Positions 24,567 through 36,000 of a DNA stretch of 64,000 nucleotides are shown piece after piece; position 1 is the first letter of the stretch; every line of letters starts with the position of its first letter. The DNA lies in contig BSBM01000711.1 of the NCBI GenBank assembly GCA_027924585.1, positions 8,195,001-8,259,000 on the forward strand. The letters run 5' to 3'. Below the pieces are notes generated by a model, which worked only from the letters and a program-made list of their open reading frames with translations, was not told the origin of the DNA and searched no databases. The translations under genes were made by a program, and so were the position numbers. The DNA comes from Larix kaempferi. Lineage: Eukaryota > Streptophyta > Pinopsida > Pinales > Pinaceae.

Positions 24567-25643
24567 TTTTTTTCCAGACTGAAAAAAGTAACTTGTTATT
24601 CATAGTTGAATCAAAGTTACATCATCCCTTCATAAAACTACAACCAACAACCTCCATAGAGGGTAGTAGTGGCTGCACATAATCTACAGAACCATAAAAG
24701 TGCCAAATAAAATGTTCATAAGCAAGTAACAAAAACTCTATCTGTTGAGAAAAATAACGAAAAGCTTGTGAAAGGCTTGGCAGAGTACAACTGAGCTTGA
24801 GACAAAAGTCCTAGCATGCTGGAAGAGATAAGAATAAAACATGTGTTGTGTAGATTTACATACAAAACAATTTTTTTTTTTTTAAGTTTCATTAATGCAG
24901 TGCTGATCAATGCGAAGTTGATATACTCAAAAGAAAGCATGCCTTCACTATCTCCCACTGCCATCTTTGATAGATCATCTGCATGAACATTGAGCTCCCA
25001 AAAGATATGTTTGATGGAAAAGACATTAAACTTTTTAAGAAGAAGTTTTATCCTATAGCACCAATGTTCCAGTAATGAGACCTGGAGAGAAGAGGTCCCA
25101 TTTTCCCAATCCACAATTGCTTTTGAGTCGCCAAGAACATTTATTTCTAGAATGTTGTTATGTAAAGCAAATGATAGTAGGCACCAAAAAGGTAGAAGCT
25201 CAGTGCGAGTATTGTTGTCCTGACTGCATCCCATATTTAAAAGAAAGAAATGATTTGGGTCCTTTATGACCATACCTCCACCACATCGGTTATCCTTTGA
25301 TGCTCCATCGAAGTATTCATAAGGAAAACAAGCAGTGATCTTTGGATCTTGTAACAATCTAGGCCTTTTGCTGGTGGGAGGTTTAAAGAAAGCTTTGAAA
25401 TATATTAAAATATGTGCGCTAATTGTTAACAGAGATTGATAGTTGCCATCAAATATCAACCTATTACGAGCTCTCCATATGCCCCAAATGATGTATAAAA
25501 TCTGAGACCATACTTATTTGCTGAAATCGCAGTCTACAAACATGTGTTGAATGCTTTCACCATATCTTCTACAAAAGCTGTAAAAATTGGGGCATGTGAA
25601 TCCCCTTTTAAGCAAGTTATCATAAGTCAATATCTTATGTTCC
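24567..25643 (-). mobile_element. LINE D 3' part with target-site duplication, left copy
   Basis: On the minus strand it runs from 25643 to a poly-A (T run at 24567-24573). It is flanked by AAGATGAAAAGCAC (24553-24566) and AAGATGAAAAACAC (25644-25657), a 14-bp target-site duplication with one difference. It is a 5'-truncated LINE containing the ORF2 C-terminus. The right-arm copy at 51501-52669 has the same flanks, so the insertion is older than the duplication. Confidence 0.85.
24716..25459 (-). pseudogene. LINE D RNase H domain, left
   Basis: A 247-codon frame remains open. It has YFDGASKDN (first Asp), TRTELLPFW (Glu), NVLGDSKAIVDW (Asp) and LNVHADDLSK (last Asp), the four metal-binding positions of RNase H in an RVT_3-type domain, with GGGMVIKD between the first two. 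Upstream, on the same strand, IIWGIWRARN-like wording and a zf-RVT remnant lie at about 25460-25620. RNase H would remove RNA from the cDNA hybrid during retrotransposition. The domain itself is intact in this arm, but the element is 5' truncated and cannot move by itself. Confidence 0.85.
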
Positions 25644-25657
25644 AAGATGAAAAACAC

Positions 25658-26760
25658 TTTTTCTTAAAATGTCTTATATATTATCACATTAAATCTTAAT
25701 TTCAAAATATTTATAACAGTCTATTCATCATTTAAATTTTTTTATTAAAAATCTTTTCTAAATATAAAAATAAAATTCTATAAAAGTTAATATTTCTTTC
25801 CTCTTTCAAAACTTCAATAAAACAAAATTGATAAACAATCACAATCATTATCATCATCTAACATATATTATTAATCTTTAATTTTTTAACTTTAAAAATC
25901 CTTTATATTTATTAAATAAATAACCACTTGTCAAATCAGTTTGATGCCATTATTGTCTTCACACATGGTGTCTTTATTATTTATTATTTATATATAATAT
26001 GGAAATATGAGTTGCGAACCACAATGAATGGTTTGTAATATTCCACTTAATTCTTGTTCTTGGTCACCAACTATAGTTGTTTTTTTATTGGAGCCGTTGA
26101 AAGTATTATGTTTGCATTATTTACGATGTAGCAAAAATGTAAGCATCCCATGGCAAAAATTAAGGACGAAAAATGGGTCACCATATGGTTCTAGAGTTTC
26201 TTAAAGCTTCGGATGATATGGCACAAAATGTATTATCATATCTACGGAGTTTTGATTTATTGGTAAGGTATGGTTAAAGACTGTTAACCGATAAATCAAA
26301 GATAATATTTTGAATTGGAATCGGAGTGGAGATATGAGTATGAGTGAAAGAGCTTGTAACTTTTTACAATACTTATCAAACTTAAATTCTACTAAATTAA
26401 TAATTATATATCATTTTATTAAATTATTAAAAAATAAAATTAAAAAAATTATCATAAATTTATATAAATTACAATTTGTCATAATTTATAATTTTATGTA
26501 TATATGAAATGTTGTTATATATAATTCTATTAAATTATTAAAAATAATATTAAATAGTAAAATTTTAAAAACTATATCGATTAAACATGAAAAAAAAAAA
26601 AAAAAAAAACATTTCCTTCTCATAACAACAACTTAATATAATTAAAACGTTAAAATACAATAAAACAACGGTATAATAATCACCCCAAAACTATTATAAA
26701 CTTAAAATATTAAATATATAGGTAGGTATTAAAAATTATTACTTTCAAAAACTTAAAAAG
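25658..26760. other. AT-rich stretch shared by both arms
   Basis: No gene. It matches the right arm (51486 down to about 48066) apart from right-only insertions. It includes the empty site for one of them: ATCATCT at 25853-25859 is the single-copy target of the insertion at 50803-51285. A long A run lies at 26590-26609. Confidence 0.7.
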
Positions 26761-26765
26761 GCGGC

Positions 26766-27290
26766 ATTCAAATGTACGCGAACGGTACCATGGCAGCACG
26801 CAAAATCTGAAAATTAAAAAAAAAGGATTTGAAATCGACTTGTGCGTAATTGTGATAGGGATTTGAAATCGACTTGTGCAGCACGCAAAATCGACTTGTA
26901 GTTGCGCGTATTTGAAATCTTAATAAACGGATTTGAAATCAACCTGTGAGTGGATTTGAAATGTACCCTAACGGTACCATGCCATCACGCAAAATCTGAA
27001 ACTTAAAAATAAAGAGACCGGCATCGACGTCTGCGTACCAATTGTGACAGGGATTTGAAATCTTAATAAACGGATTCGAAATCAGAATTTGAAATGTACA
27101 CTAACGGTACCTCAAATTAAAAAAAAAGATACGGGCAATGCGGCATCGACTTGTGCGTACTTGTGACAGGATTTCAAATCTTAATAAACGGATTTGAAAT
27201 CGGAATCAACCTGTCAGTGGATTTGAAATGTACACTAACGGTACCATGCCAACACACAAAATCTCAAATTAAAAAAAATCTCACCGGCAT
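26766..27290 (+). repeat. GGTACC-containing subrepeats, start of the gene-like repeat unit
   Basis: The phrase AAATGTAC(G/C/A)C.AACGGTACC is repeated at about 26769, 26956, 27091 and 27225, spaced 134-187 bases, each followed by an A-rich run and by GGATTTGAAATC words. The same phrase occurs on the opposite strand near 43815, 44090, 44240, 47930 and 48050. These look like terminal or subterminal repeats of the unit that carries the gene-like exons. Confidence 0.7.
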
Positions 27291-27720
27291 TGGGCGAGGT
27301 GCCTTGCTGTTTGTAACAACATGTTAGTGGTTTTGAAACACTAATAAGTAGTTTTCAATCCTCATAGGCTGAATAAACGTGCCACAACCTGTAATCATTA
27401 CAAATTTAAAAAATCTCATAGGTGGCTCTCTGACAGCCATGATTATTTCTTCAATTCATAAAAAATCTTACCTGCATTGGGCGACGTGCCTTGCTGTTTG
27501 GAACAACCCGTCAGTGGTTTTGAAACACTAATAAGTAGTTTTCAATTCTCATGGGCCGAATAAACGTGTGCGACAACCTGTAATCAGATTAAAAAATCTC
27601 ATAGGTGGCTCTCTGACAGCCTATCGGATTTAAAAGATTATTAAACCTAACTGTCGGATTTAAAAGATTATTAAACTTAATTGTGAAGTTTCCACTTAAC
27701 TGTGAAGTTTCCACATCATT
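27290..27720 (+). repeat. Conserved block duplicated within the unit
   Basis: A block containing GGTGCCTTGCTGTTTG, AACACTAATAAGTAGTTTTC and CTCATAGGTGGCTCTCTGAC occurs here twice (27290-27430 and 27475-27625), again at 37090-37230 on the plus strand, and on the minus strand at 43640-43780, 43900-44060 and 47770-47890. No coding signal. Confidence 0.7.
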
Positions 27721-28164
27721 ATTATTGTGTATTGGCAAAGGAAAGAGGAAGCGCCGAGAGTTTGTACAGGAAGGGCGTGGGGAGTTTGTAGAGAAGAGGA
27801 GCGGAGGAGTTATAATCATATTGTCTGCCTTGGCTGGAAGAAGCAAAAGATTGAGGAGGCATGGGGAGTTCGTACAGGAGAGAAGCCGAGTCGATCAAAA
27901 TTTGGGGACTATTTAAATTTCAGAGTCTTTTTGAGTTTTTTTTTCTCTTCTTCTTAGATTAAGCATGGCCATGCTTTTATTTGTCAATCTGTTTGTGTTT
28001 TCTTCTGGTTTTTCATTTATAATTGTTTAGGTTTTATTTTATTCTCTTTTGTTTGCATCTCTTCTTTTATCGGTTATAATTGTTGAGTTTTTGTTTGATT
28101 ATCTCTTGTTTTATGATATTTTGTTTGTATCTCTTCGTTTATGATTTTTTGCTTAAGAGAAAAG

Positions 28165-28201
28165 ATGCTGCTACAAAAAACCGAATATGAGAGCTCATAA
28201 G
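28165..28201 (+). pseudogene. Exon 1 of unknown gene, left copy
   Basis: Starts ATGCTGCTAC and reads MLLQKTEYESS, then a TAA in this copy. A donor GTATGC begins at 28202. The copies at 37892 and 42635 (minus) read MLHKTEYECS and MLLHKTEYESSE, so the frame is shared and the stop here is probably a mutation of a sense codon. Confidence 0.5.
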
Positions 28202-28297
28202 GTATGCACCATTTCTTAACAACACTGTGTTTTATCTATGGACTATATTATTTAATTTTTGTTTTAGTAATATATTTTGCTTTGTTGTGCAGTGTAG

Positions 28298-28358
28298 AGG
28301 AACGCTACCGCGAAATATCTGGAAGAATTTCAGCCACCGCCGAATTTGAAGATAGCAG
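28298..28358 (+). pseudogene. Exon 2 of unknown gene, left copy
   Basis: Follows an acceptor-like TTGTGCAGTGTAG. Continued in frame from exon 1 with a split codon, it reads EERYREISGRISATAEFED, followed by a GT donor at 28359. The 3' end of this exon is tandemly repeated in other copies (38060-38180 and 42360-42430), which blurs the border. The sequence is charged and helical, with no known domain. Confidence 0.5.
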
Positions 28359-29625
28359 GTGAATTTCAAGATCTGAATTCGCATAGCATCTGCATGTAGA
28401 TTTTGGATTTGTTAAGTTAGGTTTAGCTTTTGTTATAATTTATATTTTGGAATTGCTGTAGTATATGAATTTTAGATTTGCTTCGAGACAATATATTAAG
28501 TTCTGAATTCACATAACGTCCACTGTTTATATTTCCGATTTGTTTTGTGATTCGTTTTCATGAAGTTCGTAAGATTTAATATCATCAAAACTCAAATCGA
28601 TGATAAGTTTTGTTTTCATTTATTTTTTATTATTTTATTTCAATTTTATTGTAACCGTGTTGAGTAGCGATTTGTCTTGATTCATAAGATTTAATAATAT
28701 AAGAATTTATTTTATTGTATTTTTTATAATTTTATTTCAATTTTATTTTAACTTATTTCAATTAGTAGAGTTAATATTTTTATTTTTTTTAATTTAATTT
28801 TAATATAGATGATTTTTAAAATTAAGAATTTATTTTATTGTATTTTTTATTATTTTATTTCAATTTTATTTTAACTTATTTCAATTATTAGAGTTAATAT
28901 TTTTATTTTTTTAATTTAATTTTAATATAGATGATTTTTAAAATTGTTAAGTTCGGTTTAGTTTTTGAATTTGTTAAGTTAGGTTTAGTTTTTATTATAA
29001 TTTATATTTTGGAATTGCCGTAGTATATGAATTTCAGATTGCTCAAGACCATATAGATTGTTATAATTTATGGTTTGGAATTGCGGTAGTATATGAATTT
29101 GTTAAGTTAGTTTTAGCTTTAGTGTTACAGTTTATGTTTTCGATTTGTTTTGTCATTCGTTTTGATGAAGTTAGTAAGATTTAATAATATCAAAATTCGA
29201 ATTCATAATAAGTTTTGTTTTCATTTTATTATTTATTATTTATTATTTATTTCAATTTTATTATTGCTGTGTAGGGTAGCGATTCGTAAATCTCGGTTCA
29301 GAAGATTTAATAAAATAAGAATTTATTTTGTTGTATTTTTTATTATTTTATTTTAATTGTATTATAATTTGTTTAAATTATTGGAGTTAATATTTTTAAA
29401 TTAATTTTAATATAGATTATTTTTAAAATTGTTAACTTCATGTGATTTGTTTTCTTTGTATACAAAATTTTTAATAAAATTTAATAATATTAGAATACAA
29501 ATTCATGATATCTTCTAGTTTATTTTCTATTATTTTATTTCACTTTTGTTGTAACATATTCAATTTTGTTGTAACATATTCTTTGGTTTTTAATTAATCT
29601 ATTACGAATGCACAGACAACATCAG

Positions 29626-29738
29626 AAAAAGTCGAGATGAGGGTTGGTTAGTTAGAGATAGATCTTGAGGCACTGCAAGTTGCTTACCAATAGTTATAGG
29701 TCTAGTTTGAGGAAGTGTAGCATGAATAGGATACTGAG
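29626..29738 (+). pseudogene. Exon 3 of unknown gene, coiled-coil-like, left arm only
   Basis: After ATCAG at 29621-29625 one frame reads EKVEMRVG, LEIDLEALQVAYQ and FEEV with stops between. Five or six of the stops are TAG/TAA at places where CAG/CAA (Gln) would fit a coiled coil with heptad-like leucines. The right arm has unrelated AT-rich sequence at the matching place (about 41500-41740). Confidence 0.45.
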
Positions 29739-30543
29739 TGAGTTTTATTATTTTTAATAAAAATTATTTTTGTTTTGGTAGGTTAAAAATGTGGAAAACT
29801 GTTTTTTAGTTTTTATTATTTATTTTGGTTTTTATGTATTTATAAAATTAAATAATGTGAAAATTCAAATTTATTTATTTAAAATTGTTTTTACTATATT
29901 TTGTAAGTTATTTTTGACTTTAAATCTGTATTATAAATTTTACAATGGATATGAAGTTTTTGTTTTATATTTTAATAAAAAGAAAGATCTAAAATATATT
30001 TTCTAATTTTATTATTATTATTTTAATTTAATTTAATTTAAATTTTCTTTTTTAGTAACAAATAAAAAGAAAGATCAAAACATTTCTAGAAGGTTAGTAA
30101 AGTTTTGTGGGTTATAAATAAAAAGCAATAAGAAAAATGTTAAAAGTTTTGGAGTTTAATGTTTTGTTAGGTGATGTTTTTTCATTTACTAGTTAATGAA
30201 ATATATTTTGATTTTATTTATCTTGTTCGTTTTGTTGCTTTATCCTGTCTACAACCAATTATTTGGTGTCAAAGGGTTCTCTTTTTAGTGTGATTTTCTT
30301 GTTAGGTTTTTGTTTTTAAATATTAAATAGTGTGACTAGAATCAAATCAAAGTTTGTCTGTTTTTAAATATTAAATAGTGTGACCAGAAGCAAAGCAAGA
30401 TGGAATCAAAGCAAAGTTTCTTTGTTTTTAAATATTAAACAGTGTGACCAGAAGCAAAGCAAGATGGTAAGAAAATGAGTTTTTATTTTTGTATTATGTT
30501 TAATAATATGGTTGCGATGATCTAATGAAGTTGTGTTATGCAG

Positions 30544-30628
30544 GTGTTTATATAAACATGCTTATTCCATTAAGGCAATTTTTATTGCGTTGAAATGCAT
30601 GTCAAATGAAGACTATTAGAAAGGGAGG
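30544..30628 (+). pseudogene. Exon 4 of unknown gene, left copy
   Basis: Follows ATGCAG and ends before GGTGAGTG. The right-arm partner (40596-40677, minus) is better preserved and reads AIFIVLKCMSNEDN in one frame. Here the same segment has changed bases but remains alignable. Confidence 0.4.
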
Positions 30629-30715
30629 GTGAGTGCTAGTTTTACTATTTATCAATAATTTTATTTTCAAAAATAATATTAGATTATTAATCAATAATTT
30701 TGTTATGTTTAACAG

Positions 30716-30852
30716 GTAGATGAGTGGAGGATTTTTGAGATGAGTGGAGGATTTTTTGAGCATGTAATGTAAAGGAAGATTAAGAATATGCTTTAAAAAA
30801 ACACATTATGTGGAAGGGATGAAAATTACTTCTTATAAACTTATGAGAATGC
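30716..30852 (+). pseudogene. Exon 5 of unknown gene, left copy, with internal deletion
   Basis: Follows TTTAACAG at 30708-30715. It aligns with the right-arm exon (40256-40512, minus) for about 130 bases (VKED..EYAL region) and then jumps, at ACTTATGAGAATGC, to the sequence beyond that exon. About 240 bases are missing. It also carries a local duplication of GATGAGTGGAGGATTTT at its start. Confidence 0.5.
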
Positions 30853-30937
30853 AATCTCATATTTTAATCTGTAAATTGGATTATTTTTATGTAACACTAC
30901 AATCCTATATATTAATAAAATTATTAATTTTTTTTTA

Positions 30938-30960
30938 GAGAAAGGGCTTTGCCCTCTCTC
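30938..30960. repeat. GC-rich hairpin at the end of the gene-like unit, left
   Basis: GAGAAAGGGCTTTGCCCTCTCTC can form a stem of about nine to ten pairs with a short loop. The right-arm partner at 40105-40127 is a cleaner palindrome. It is followed by a second short inverted repeat around GGCCAAAGCTAT.TTTTGAGAGGT. Confidence 0.6.
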
Positions 30961-32137
30961 AAAACTCTCAAGGGATAGCTATATGGCCAAAGCTATCTTT
31001 TGAGAGGTCTACTCTTTGTTTGAGTTTTTGGTTTTAGATGTTTAATTTTTTTTTTTCCTGTTATTTTTGTTATTGTTATTTGGTTATTTAATGTATGTTG
31101 TAATTTTTTTTGAATACACCATTATGTTTATATAATCTATGGTTAATTTGTAGTATGTTTAATTATTTAAATAATAAAATCAATTTTATCATAATTAAAA
31201 CATTTGCAATATTTTTAATAAATTTAAAGAAAGTTGACTTGAATATTACAATTGCAACAATTTTCCATTATGTTATCAGCAAATCCAAAATAATTTGTAA
31301 TTTGATGCATCATCATGTTTATTATTAAATTTATGATTTCTAATTTCTAGTATATTTTATTAATTATTTATTTTTATCATAAACAAACATAGCTGCAATA
31401 TCACCATTTTTCAAGTAGTTTGAATACATCAATTTTATTATGATTATTACATTTGCAACATTCATCTGTTAATTAAAAAAAAAAAAAAATTAAAAAACAG
31501 TAATTTTACCATAAATATTACATTTGCAACATTCTTCTATTAATTTAATTAAGAACATTTTTTTTTCATAAACATTATTTTTTTTCTATTTTATTCTTTT
31601 AAAATTGATATAATATAAAATTAATGTTTAATAAAATATAAATATAGAATTTTGACACTCACTTTTCATTTCAATAAAATAAATAACAAAAATTAAAATT
31701 ATGTATTTTATCTTTTCACAATTATATATATTTTTGTATTTTTAATTTTATCAATTTATATTTTAATAATAATATGTTTAATGAATTTAATTAAATAAAT
31801 TTAAGTTATTAATATATTTATGTTTAATATATTTTTCATATTGTATTTCCAATTATTTTTATTTTGTAATTATTATATTTATGTTACATTTTTTTTAATT
31901 AATATTAAAGTTTTTTTTTTAAAATAAGATGTATGAAATAATAATGTGTATTTCTAAGTAATTTATTTGTTAATATAAAATTAATATTTAATAAATATAA
32001 ATATAAAATTTATGTATTTATGTTGTATAATATTGTTTTATTATATGTTTTTCTTTATTGTGTACAATAAATGTATTTAAATATTTAAAGTTCATTGAAT
32101 TCATTAAAAATAGATTATTTTAGATATTATTTTTTTT

Positions 32138-32313
32138 GTGTTAATAAAATAGATAATAAAAATTAAAAATTTATTTGTTTTTAAATAAAATGTGTAAAAT
32201 AATAATAATAATGTATATTTTTATAGTGTTAATAAAATAGATAATAAAAATTAAAAATTTATTTGTTTTTAAATAAAATGTGTAAAATAATAATAATAAT
32301 GTATATTTTTATA
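32138..32313 (+). repeat. 88-bp tandem duplication
   Basis: GTGTTAATAAAATAGATAAT begins at 32138 and again at 32226, and the two units are nearly identical through GTATATTTTTATA. A recent duplication inside the AT-rich satellite. Confidence 0.85.
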
Positions 32314-32823
32314 TAATCTGTTTCTTAATATAAAAGTAAAATTAATGTTTAATATATATAAATATAAATTTATATGTTTCTTTTGAGTAATGTTGTGTTG
32401 TGTACTATATATGTAAAATATATTTTTGTAATATGTTATGTTGAATATTTGAATTTGAATTTATCATAAATATACTATATTTGATACTATTATTTTTTAT
32501 TTTAATAAAATAAATAATGGAATTAAAAATGTGGTTTTTTTGCAATTATATCTATGTTTTTTGTTTTGAATATGATTAATTTTAAATAAAAAAAATGTAA
32601 ATTTAGTGTACTTTTCATAATATGTTTTAAATTATTTTTATTTTTTAAAGTTAATTTGATTAATAAAGTTTTTTGTTTTTAAATAAAATGTATAAAATAA
32701 TAATGTGTTTTTATATAATTTTTTTATTAATATAAAAATAATGTTTAATAAATATAAATATAAAATTTATTTGTTTTTGTTGGGTAATGTTGTTTTGTAT
32801 GTATGGTGTATAATAAATGTATA

Positions 32824-33062
32824 TATGTAGGACATAGTTTTGTAATATGTTGTATGGTGAGTATTTGAAGTTGAATTTCACATGTAGAGACATAGTTTTG
32901 TAATATGTTGTATGGTGAGTATTTGAAGTTGAATTTCACATGTAGAGACATAGTTTTGTAATATGTTGTATGGTGAGTATTTGAAGTTTTATCACATGTA
33001 GAGACATAGTTTTGTAATATATTGTATGGTTAGTATTTGAAGTTGAATTTATCACATGTAGA
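32824..33062 (+). repeat. 56-58-bp tandem repeat, four copies
   Basis: GACATAGTTTTGTAATATRT starts at 32831, 32889, 32947 and 33003. Each unit goes on with GTATGGTGAGTATTTGAAGTT and ends with CACATGTAGA. The first copies are almost identical, so the expansion is recent. Confidence 0.9.
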
Positions 33063-36000
33063 TTACTTAATTTTTGAATTTTTAATAAAGTATTGGTTAT
33101 TCACAATTTATAAAGTAATCTACATGTAATAACCAATCGTTAACCTTATATATTCACAAAACATATTCGAATTCATAACAACGCTATGAATGGAATATTA
33201 TATGAAAATAGAAACTGGTTTCAAGTAATGTACACTAAACCAACAATGTTGACCGGATTTCATCTCTTCTAAGTGGGTCAAATCTGATTACAATCTCAAA
33301 TCCACTTTTTAAGTGATAATTTCAATCAACATTATCCTCGCATAATGATGTTGACATGAGCAATTATTTGATGACTACCAGCTTAAAAAGATGTTACTCG
33401 AGAGTTACTTTCGATCAACATTCTCAAAATTTTTGGATTAAGTCAAAACATGATGAGATAGTTATGGCCAAAGCTATTTTTGAGAGGTTTAATCTTTGTT
33501 CGAGTTTTTGTTTTTAGATGTTTAATTTTTATTTTTTTATTTCTATTATTGTTATTTGGTTATTTAATGTATATTATATTTTTTTTAATGTACGATTATG
33601 TTTATATAATTCATGGTTAATTTGTAGTATGTTTAATTAATTAAATGATAAAATCAATTTTATTATAATCACAACATTTACAATATTCTTAATAAATTTA
33701 AATAAAGATAATTTTAACATGGATATAACAATTGCAACAATTTTTTAGTATGTTATCAACAATTCTAAAATAATTTTTAACTTAATTTATCATCATATTT
33801 ATCATAAAATTTATATGGTTGCTAATTTATAGTATGTTTTATTATTATTATTTTTTTATTATCATAAACAAATTTAGTATAATCTTCTATTAATTTAAAT
33901 ACAATTATTATTTTTAATCACAAACATAACATTCTCACCATTCTTCTATTAAGTTAAATAAAAAACAATTTTAGTATAATCTATACATTTGTAACATTCT
34001 TTGATGAATTTATAAAAACAATAATTTTACAATAAATACTTTTCATAATCACAACATTCATAATAAATTTAAATAAAGATAGTTTTAACATGAATATTAA
34101 AATTGCAGCAATCTTTCATTATGTTACCAGCAATTCTAAAATAATTTTGGACTTAATTCCAATTTTATTATAAGCAATACACTTGTAAAAACAATAATTT
34201 TACAATAAATATTTATCATAATCACAACATTTATAATATTTTTAATAAATTTAAATAAAGGTAGTTTTAACATGAATATTACAATTGCATCAATCTTTCA
34301 TTATGTTATCAGCAAATTTAAAATATTTTTTAACTTAATTCACCATCATGTTTATTATAAAATTTATGGTTGCTAATTTCTAGTATGTTTTATTAATTAT
34401 TTCTTTTAATCATAAACAGATATAGTTGCAATATGTTTCTATTAATTTAAATACAATTTTTTTTATTATAAAGATTATATTTGCACCATTTTTCTATTAA
34501 TTTGAATACAAGAATTTTATTATAACTATTACATTTGCAACATTCTTCTATTAATTTAAATAAAAAACAATTTTATTATAAGCAATATATATGTAACATT
34601 CTCAAATTAATTTATACAAAATAATAATTTTACAATAAATATTATATTTGCAACATTCTTCAGTTAATTTAATTAAAAACATTTATTTTTTTATCATAAC
34701 CATTATATTTTTTTCTATTTTATTATATAAGCATTAGTCTTTAAAAATTGATATAATATAAAATTAATGAATAAAAATAAATATAGGTTTTTCACGCCAT
34801 CATTTTTTATTTCATTAAAATAAATAATGGAAGTTAAAAATATGCATTTTATTATTTCACAATTATTATATTTTTGTATTTTGAATATGATTGATTTTTA
34901 ATTTTATTAATTTATATTTTAATAATAATATGTTTAATAAAATTAATTAAATAAATTTAAATTTAATATATATTTTGAACTATATTTCCAATTATTTTGA
35001 TTTTGTAATTATTATATTTATTTTACATTTGTTTTTTAATTAATATTAAAGTTTTTTTTTATAAATAAGATGTATGAAATAATAATGTGTAATTTTAAGT
35101 AATTTATTTGTTAATATAAAATTAATGTCTAATAAATATAAATATAAAATTTATGTATATTTGTGTTGTGTAATGTTGTTTTGTTTTATGTTTTGTTTAT
35201 TTGTGTTATATTGTATTGTGTATAATAAATGTATACATGGAATATATATTTGAAGTTAATTGAATTCATCAAAAATAGATTAATTTGATATTATTATTTT
35301 TTATTTCAATAAAATAAATAATGAAATAAAAAATATGTAGATATTTTTTGGTAATTATATCTATATTATATGTTAGGTGTTTTGAATATGATTAATTTTT
35401 AATTAAAATAAATAAAAATAATAATTTTCATGTATTTTTATGATATGTTTTAAATTTTTTTTTTTTAATTATTATGTTTATTTTTCAAATTGTCTTTTAT
35501 TAATAAAGTCGTTTGTTTTTAAATGAAATATATAAAACAATAATGTGTGTTTTTATGTAATTTTTTTTATTAATATAAATTAATGTTTAATAAATGTAAA
35601 TATAAAATTTATATGTTTGTGCTGAGTAATGTTATCTTGTTTATATCGTGTACAATAAATGTATATATAGAAAACATATTTTTGTAATATGTCGTATGTT
35701 GAGTACTTGAAGTTGAATTTATCACATATAATTATTTTTTGATACCATCATTTTTTATTTCAATAAAATAGATAATATAATTTTTTTTTTAAATTTCATA
35801 ATTATATGTATGTTTAGTATTTTGAATATGAATCATTGTTATTTTTATCAATATATATTTTAATTAATTTCTAATTAAAATACATAGATAAATTTAAACT
35901 TAATAGATTTTTGATAATATGTTTTTAAATATTTTTATTTTGTAATTATTATATCTGTTTTGCAATTTATTTTTTATTACTAAATTATTTGTTTTAAAAT

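Larger units (their letters stand above)
27720..30960 (+). other. Gene-like unit, left copy (multi-exon pseudogene of unknown family)
   Basis: A GC-richer leader (27730-27910) is followed by exon-like blocks separated by AT-rich introns with GT/AG-type borders: exon 1 at 28165-28201, exon 2 at 28298-28358, exon 3 at 29626-29738, exon 4 at 30544-30628 and exon 5 at 30716-30852. Equivalent exons are recognisable in the right arm (40105-43640) and, for exons 1-2, in the spacer copy (37060-38550). Conservation of reading frame over several copies argues that the exons once coded for protein. I do not know the protein. The unit ends with a GC-rich hairpin (30938-30960). Confidence 0.55.
12985..31990 (+). 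repeat. Left arm of a giant inverted duplication
   Basis: Sequence from about 12985 inward is found again in reverse complement from about 61415 inward. Matching landmarks, left then right: 13140/61265, 17640/58320, 20800/56530, 22320/55010, 23735/53635, 24720/52510, 25690/51470, 26000/50650, then 27720-30960/43640-40105, and 31750-31990/39391-39640. Several unrelated elements in different orientations keep the same mirror order, so this is one duplicated segment and not independent insertions. A by-eye comparison of 208 bases in LINE A gave about 24 differences. Confidence 0.9.

Noticed and set aside
27727-27957. ORFs in the leader of the gene-like unit
   Set aside because: The frame is not kept in the other copies (37370-37740, 42880-43000, 43540-43640).
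27720-30960. Helitron carrying gene fragments
   Set aside because: Captured exons and a 3' hairpin would fit, but I could not find the TC start, the CTRR end shortly after the hairpin, or an A/T host dinucleotide.
32824-33062. CRISPR-like array
   Set aside because: Units are contiguous repeats without unique spacers, and the genome is eukaryotic.
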